Below are positions 60,001 to 64,000 of a stretch of 64,000 bases of DNA, piece after piece. The notes below the pieces were generated by a model. It made no database searches, had not been told where the DNA came from, and worked only from the letters and a program-made list of their open reading frames with translations. Numbering within the stretch: position 1 is the stretch's first letter; the number at the start of each line of letters is the position of its first letter. The DNA is taken from the NCBI GenBank assembly GCA_963718375.1, contig CAVQZD010000007.1, positions 62,001 to 126,000 of the forward strand, in the 5' to 3' direction. Made by a program: the position numbers and the translations under genes. This DNA is from RBG-16-64-13 sp963718375. GTDB taxonomy: Bacteria; Actinomycetota; Thermoleophilia; RBG-16-64-13.

Positions 60001-60369
60001 CTAGGCCATCTTGGCGCCGTACTTGGACCGGCCGCGCTTGCGGTCGGCCACGCCGGCGGAGTCAAGAGCGGCACGGATGATCTTGTAGCGTACACCCGGA
60101 AGATCCCGCACACGACCACCCCTGATGAGGACCACAGAGTGCTCCTGCAGGTTGTGACCGATACCGGGGATGTAGGCCGTGACTTCCATGCCGTTGACCA
60201 GTCGCACGCGGGCGACCTTGCGCAGAGCCGAGTTAGGCTTCTTCGGCGTGGTGGTGTACACGCGAGTGCACACGCCGCGCTTCTGAGGGGCGCCCTTCAG
60301 AGCAGGCGTCTTGCTCCTCTTCGACTGCGCCTGCCGGCCCTTGCGGATCAACTGATTGATCGTTGGCAC
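60001..60369 (-). CDS. rpsL: 30S ribosomal protein S12
   Basis: A 122-residue S12: KRGVCTRVYTTTPKKPNSAL, VRLVNGMEVTAYIPGIGHNL, ending RGRSKYGAKMA. The KKPNSA and PGVRYK segments, where streptomycin resistance mutations arise, read as wild type. GTG start. First gene of the str operon. Confidence 0.98.
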   Translation of the reverse strand: MPTINQLIRKGRQAQSKRSKTPALKGAPQKRGVCTRVYTTTPKKPNSALRKVARVRLVNGMEVTAYIPGIGHNLQEHSVVLIRGGRVRDLPGVRYKIIRAALDSAGVADRKRGRSKYGAKMA

Positions 60370-60449
60370 ACGTACTCCCGATATCTAATGCTGCTTGTCA
60401 CGACTCGACTAACGCCGATCGCCGCGAAACAGGCCAATGCAACGCACTG

Positions 60450-60464
60450 GGTCGCGCGGCGACC
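60450..60464. other. Short GC-rich hairpin at the predicted rpsL transcript start
   Basis: GGTCGC (60450-60455) and GCGACC (60459-60464) are a perfect 6-base inverted repeat with a 3-base loop, overlapping the predicted transcript start (about 60462). It could be a 5'-end stabilising hairpin or an operator overlapping +1. Confidence 0.4.
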
Positions 60465-60468
60465 GCGA

Positions 60469-60497
60469 AGTATAGCAAAGCCCCATGAGGCCTGCAA
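60469..60497 (-). promoter_or_regulatory. Predicted promoter of the rpsL-rpsG-fusA-tuf operon
   Basis: On the minus strand TTGCAG (60492-60497), a 17-base spacer and TATACT (60469-60474, five of six consensus). The leader to rpsL would be about 93 bases. A separate promoter here, between rpoC and rpsL, is common. Confidence 0.65.
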
Positions 60498-60518
60498 GAA
60501 GCCCGCTCAATATCGTCT

Positions 60519-64000
<3,482 letters not shown>

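Overview
The window is a gene-dense piece of bacterial chromosome, G+C-rich, in which almost every gene lies on the minus strand. No gap between genes exceeds about 200 bases (the largest is about 34647-34842). I see no rRNA, tRNA, CRISPR array, insertion sequence or prophage. The gene set suggests an actinobacterium-like Gram-positive, probably from a deep or anaerobic branch such as Coriobacteriia or a relative. The evidence is MurA plus three LytR-CpsA-Psr (LCP) envelope ligases, ThyX instead of ThyA at this site, zinc-type S14, S4, L31 and L36, many GTG and TTG starts, and an IscS homologue of a type known from anaerobes. The exact lineage cannot be read from this window alone.

Layout, left to right. 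The genes run right to left, so within each minus-strand block the transcriptional order is reversed. (a) 1-10.7 kb: start of secA, hpf, comF, an NDP-sugar pyrophosphorylase, mtnA, ahcY, a truncated purine-nucleoside-phosphorylase-like gene and three tandem LCP genes, all packed with little spacing. (b) 10.8-19.3 kb: murA and the complete F-type ATP synthase operon (atpZ-atpI-atpB-E-F-H-A-G-D-C), with a good promoter at its head. (c) 19.3-33.8 kb: nucleotide, folate and translation housekeeping genes (dCMP deaminase, glyA, rpiB, a prmC-sua5 fusion, prfA, a DUF1385 gene, thyX, rpmE, cca, an acpS-nnr fusion, glmS, a PLP racemase). (d) 33.8-34.7 kb: rplM-rpsI with a near-consensus promoter and a strong terminator. 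(e) 34.8-38.6 kb: a plus-strand island with an orphan receiver protein followed by a sulfur-trafficking set: TusA, DsrE, an IscS homologue without its PLP lysine, IscU with an extra C-terminal domain, and a frameshifted MoaD/ThiS-like gene. (f) 38.6-64 kb: a radical SAM gene, truA, the alpha, spc and S10 ribosomal operons, tuf, fusA, rpsG, rpsL and most of rpoC.

How the parts work together. Regions d and f form the usual ribosomal protein and RNA polymerase supercluster. Island e separates truA from rplM, genes that usually sit together. TusA and DsrE could carry persulfide to an IscS-like scaffold that cannot itself desulfurate cysteine, and then to IscU for Fe-S cluster assembly. Region a links S-adenosylhomocysteine and methylthioadenosine recycling to envelope assembly only by position.

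Most notable observations: the C-terminus of RpoC carries a domain resembling the RpoA C-terminal domain; the lysine-less IscS sits with TusA and DsrE; IscU is fused to a degenerate domain resembling thioredoxin reductase; three LCP proteins share a DUF4367-like tail; PrmC-Sua5 and AcpS-NnrE-NnrD are gene fusions; ribosomal proteins L30 and S5, encoded by adjacent genes, have very long low-complexity tails; three genes appear to start at CTG; two promoters sit almost on the start codon.
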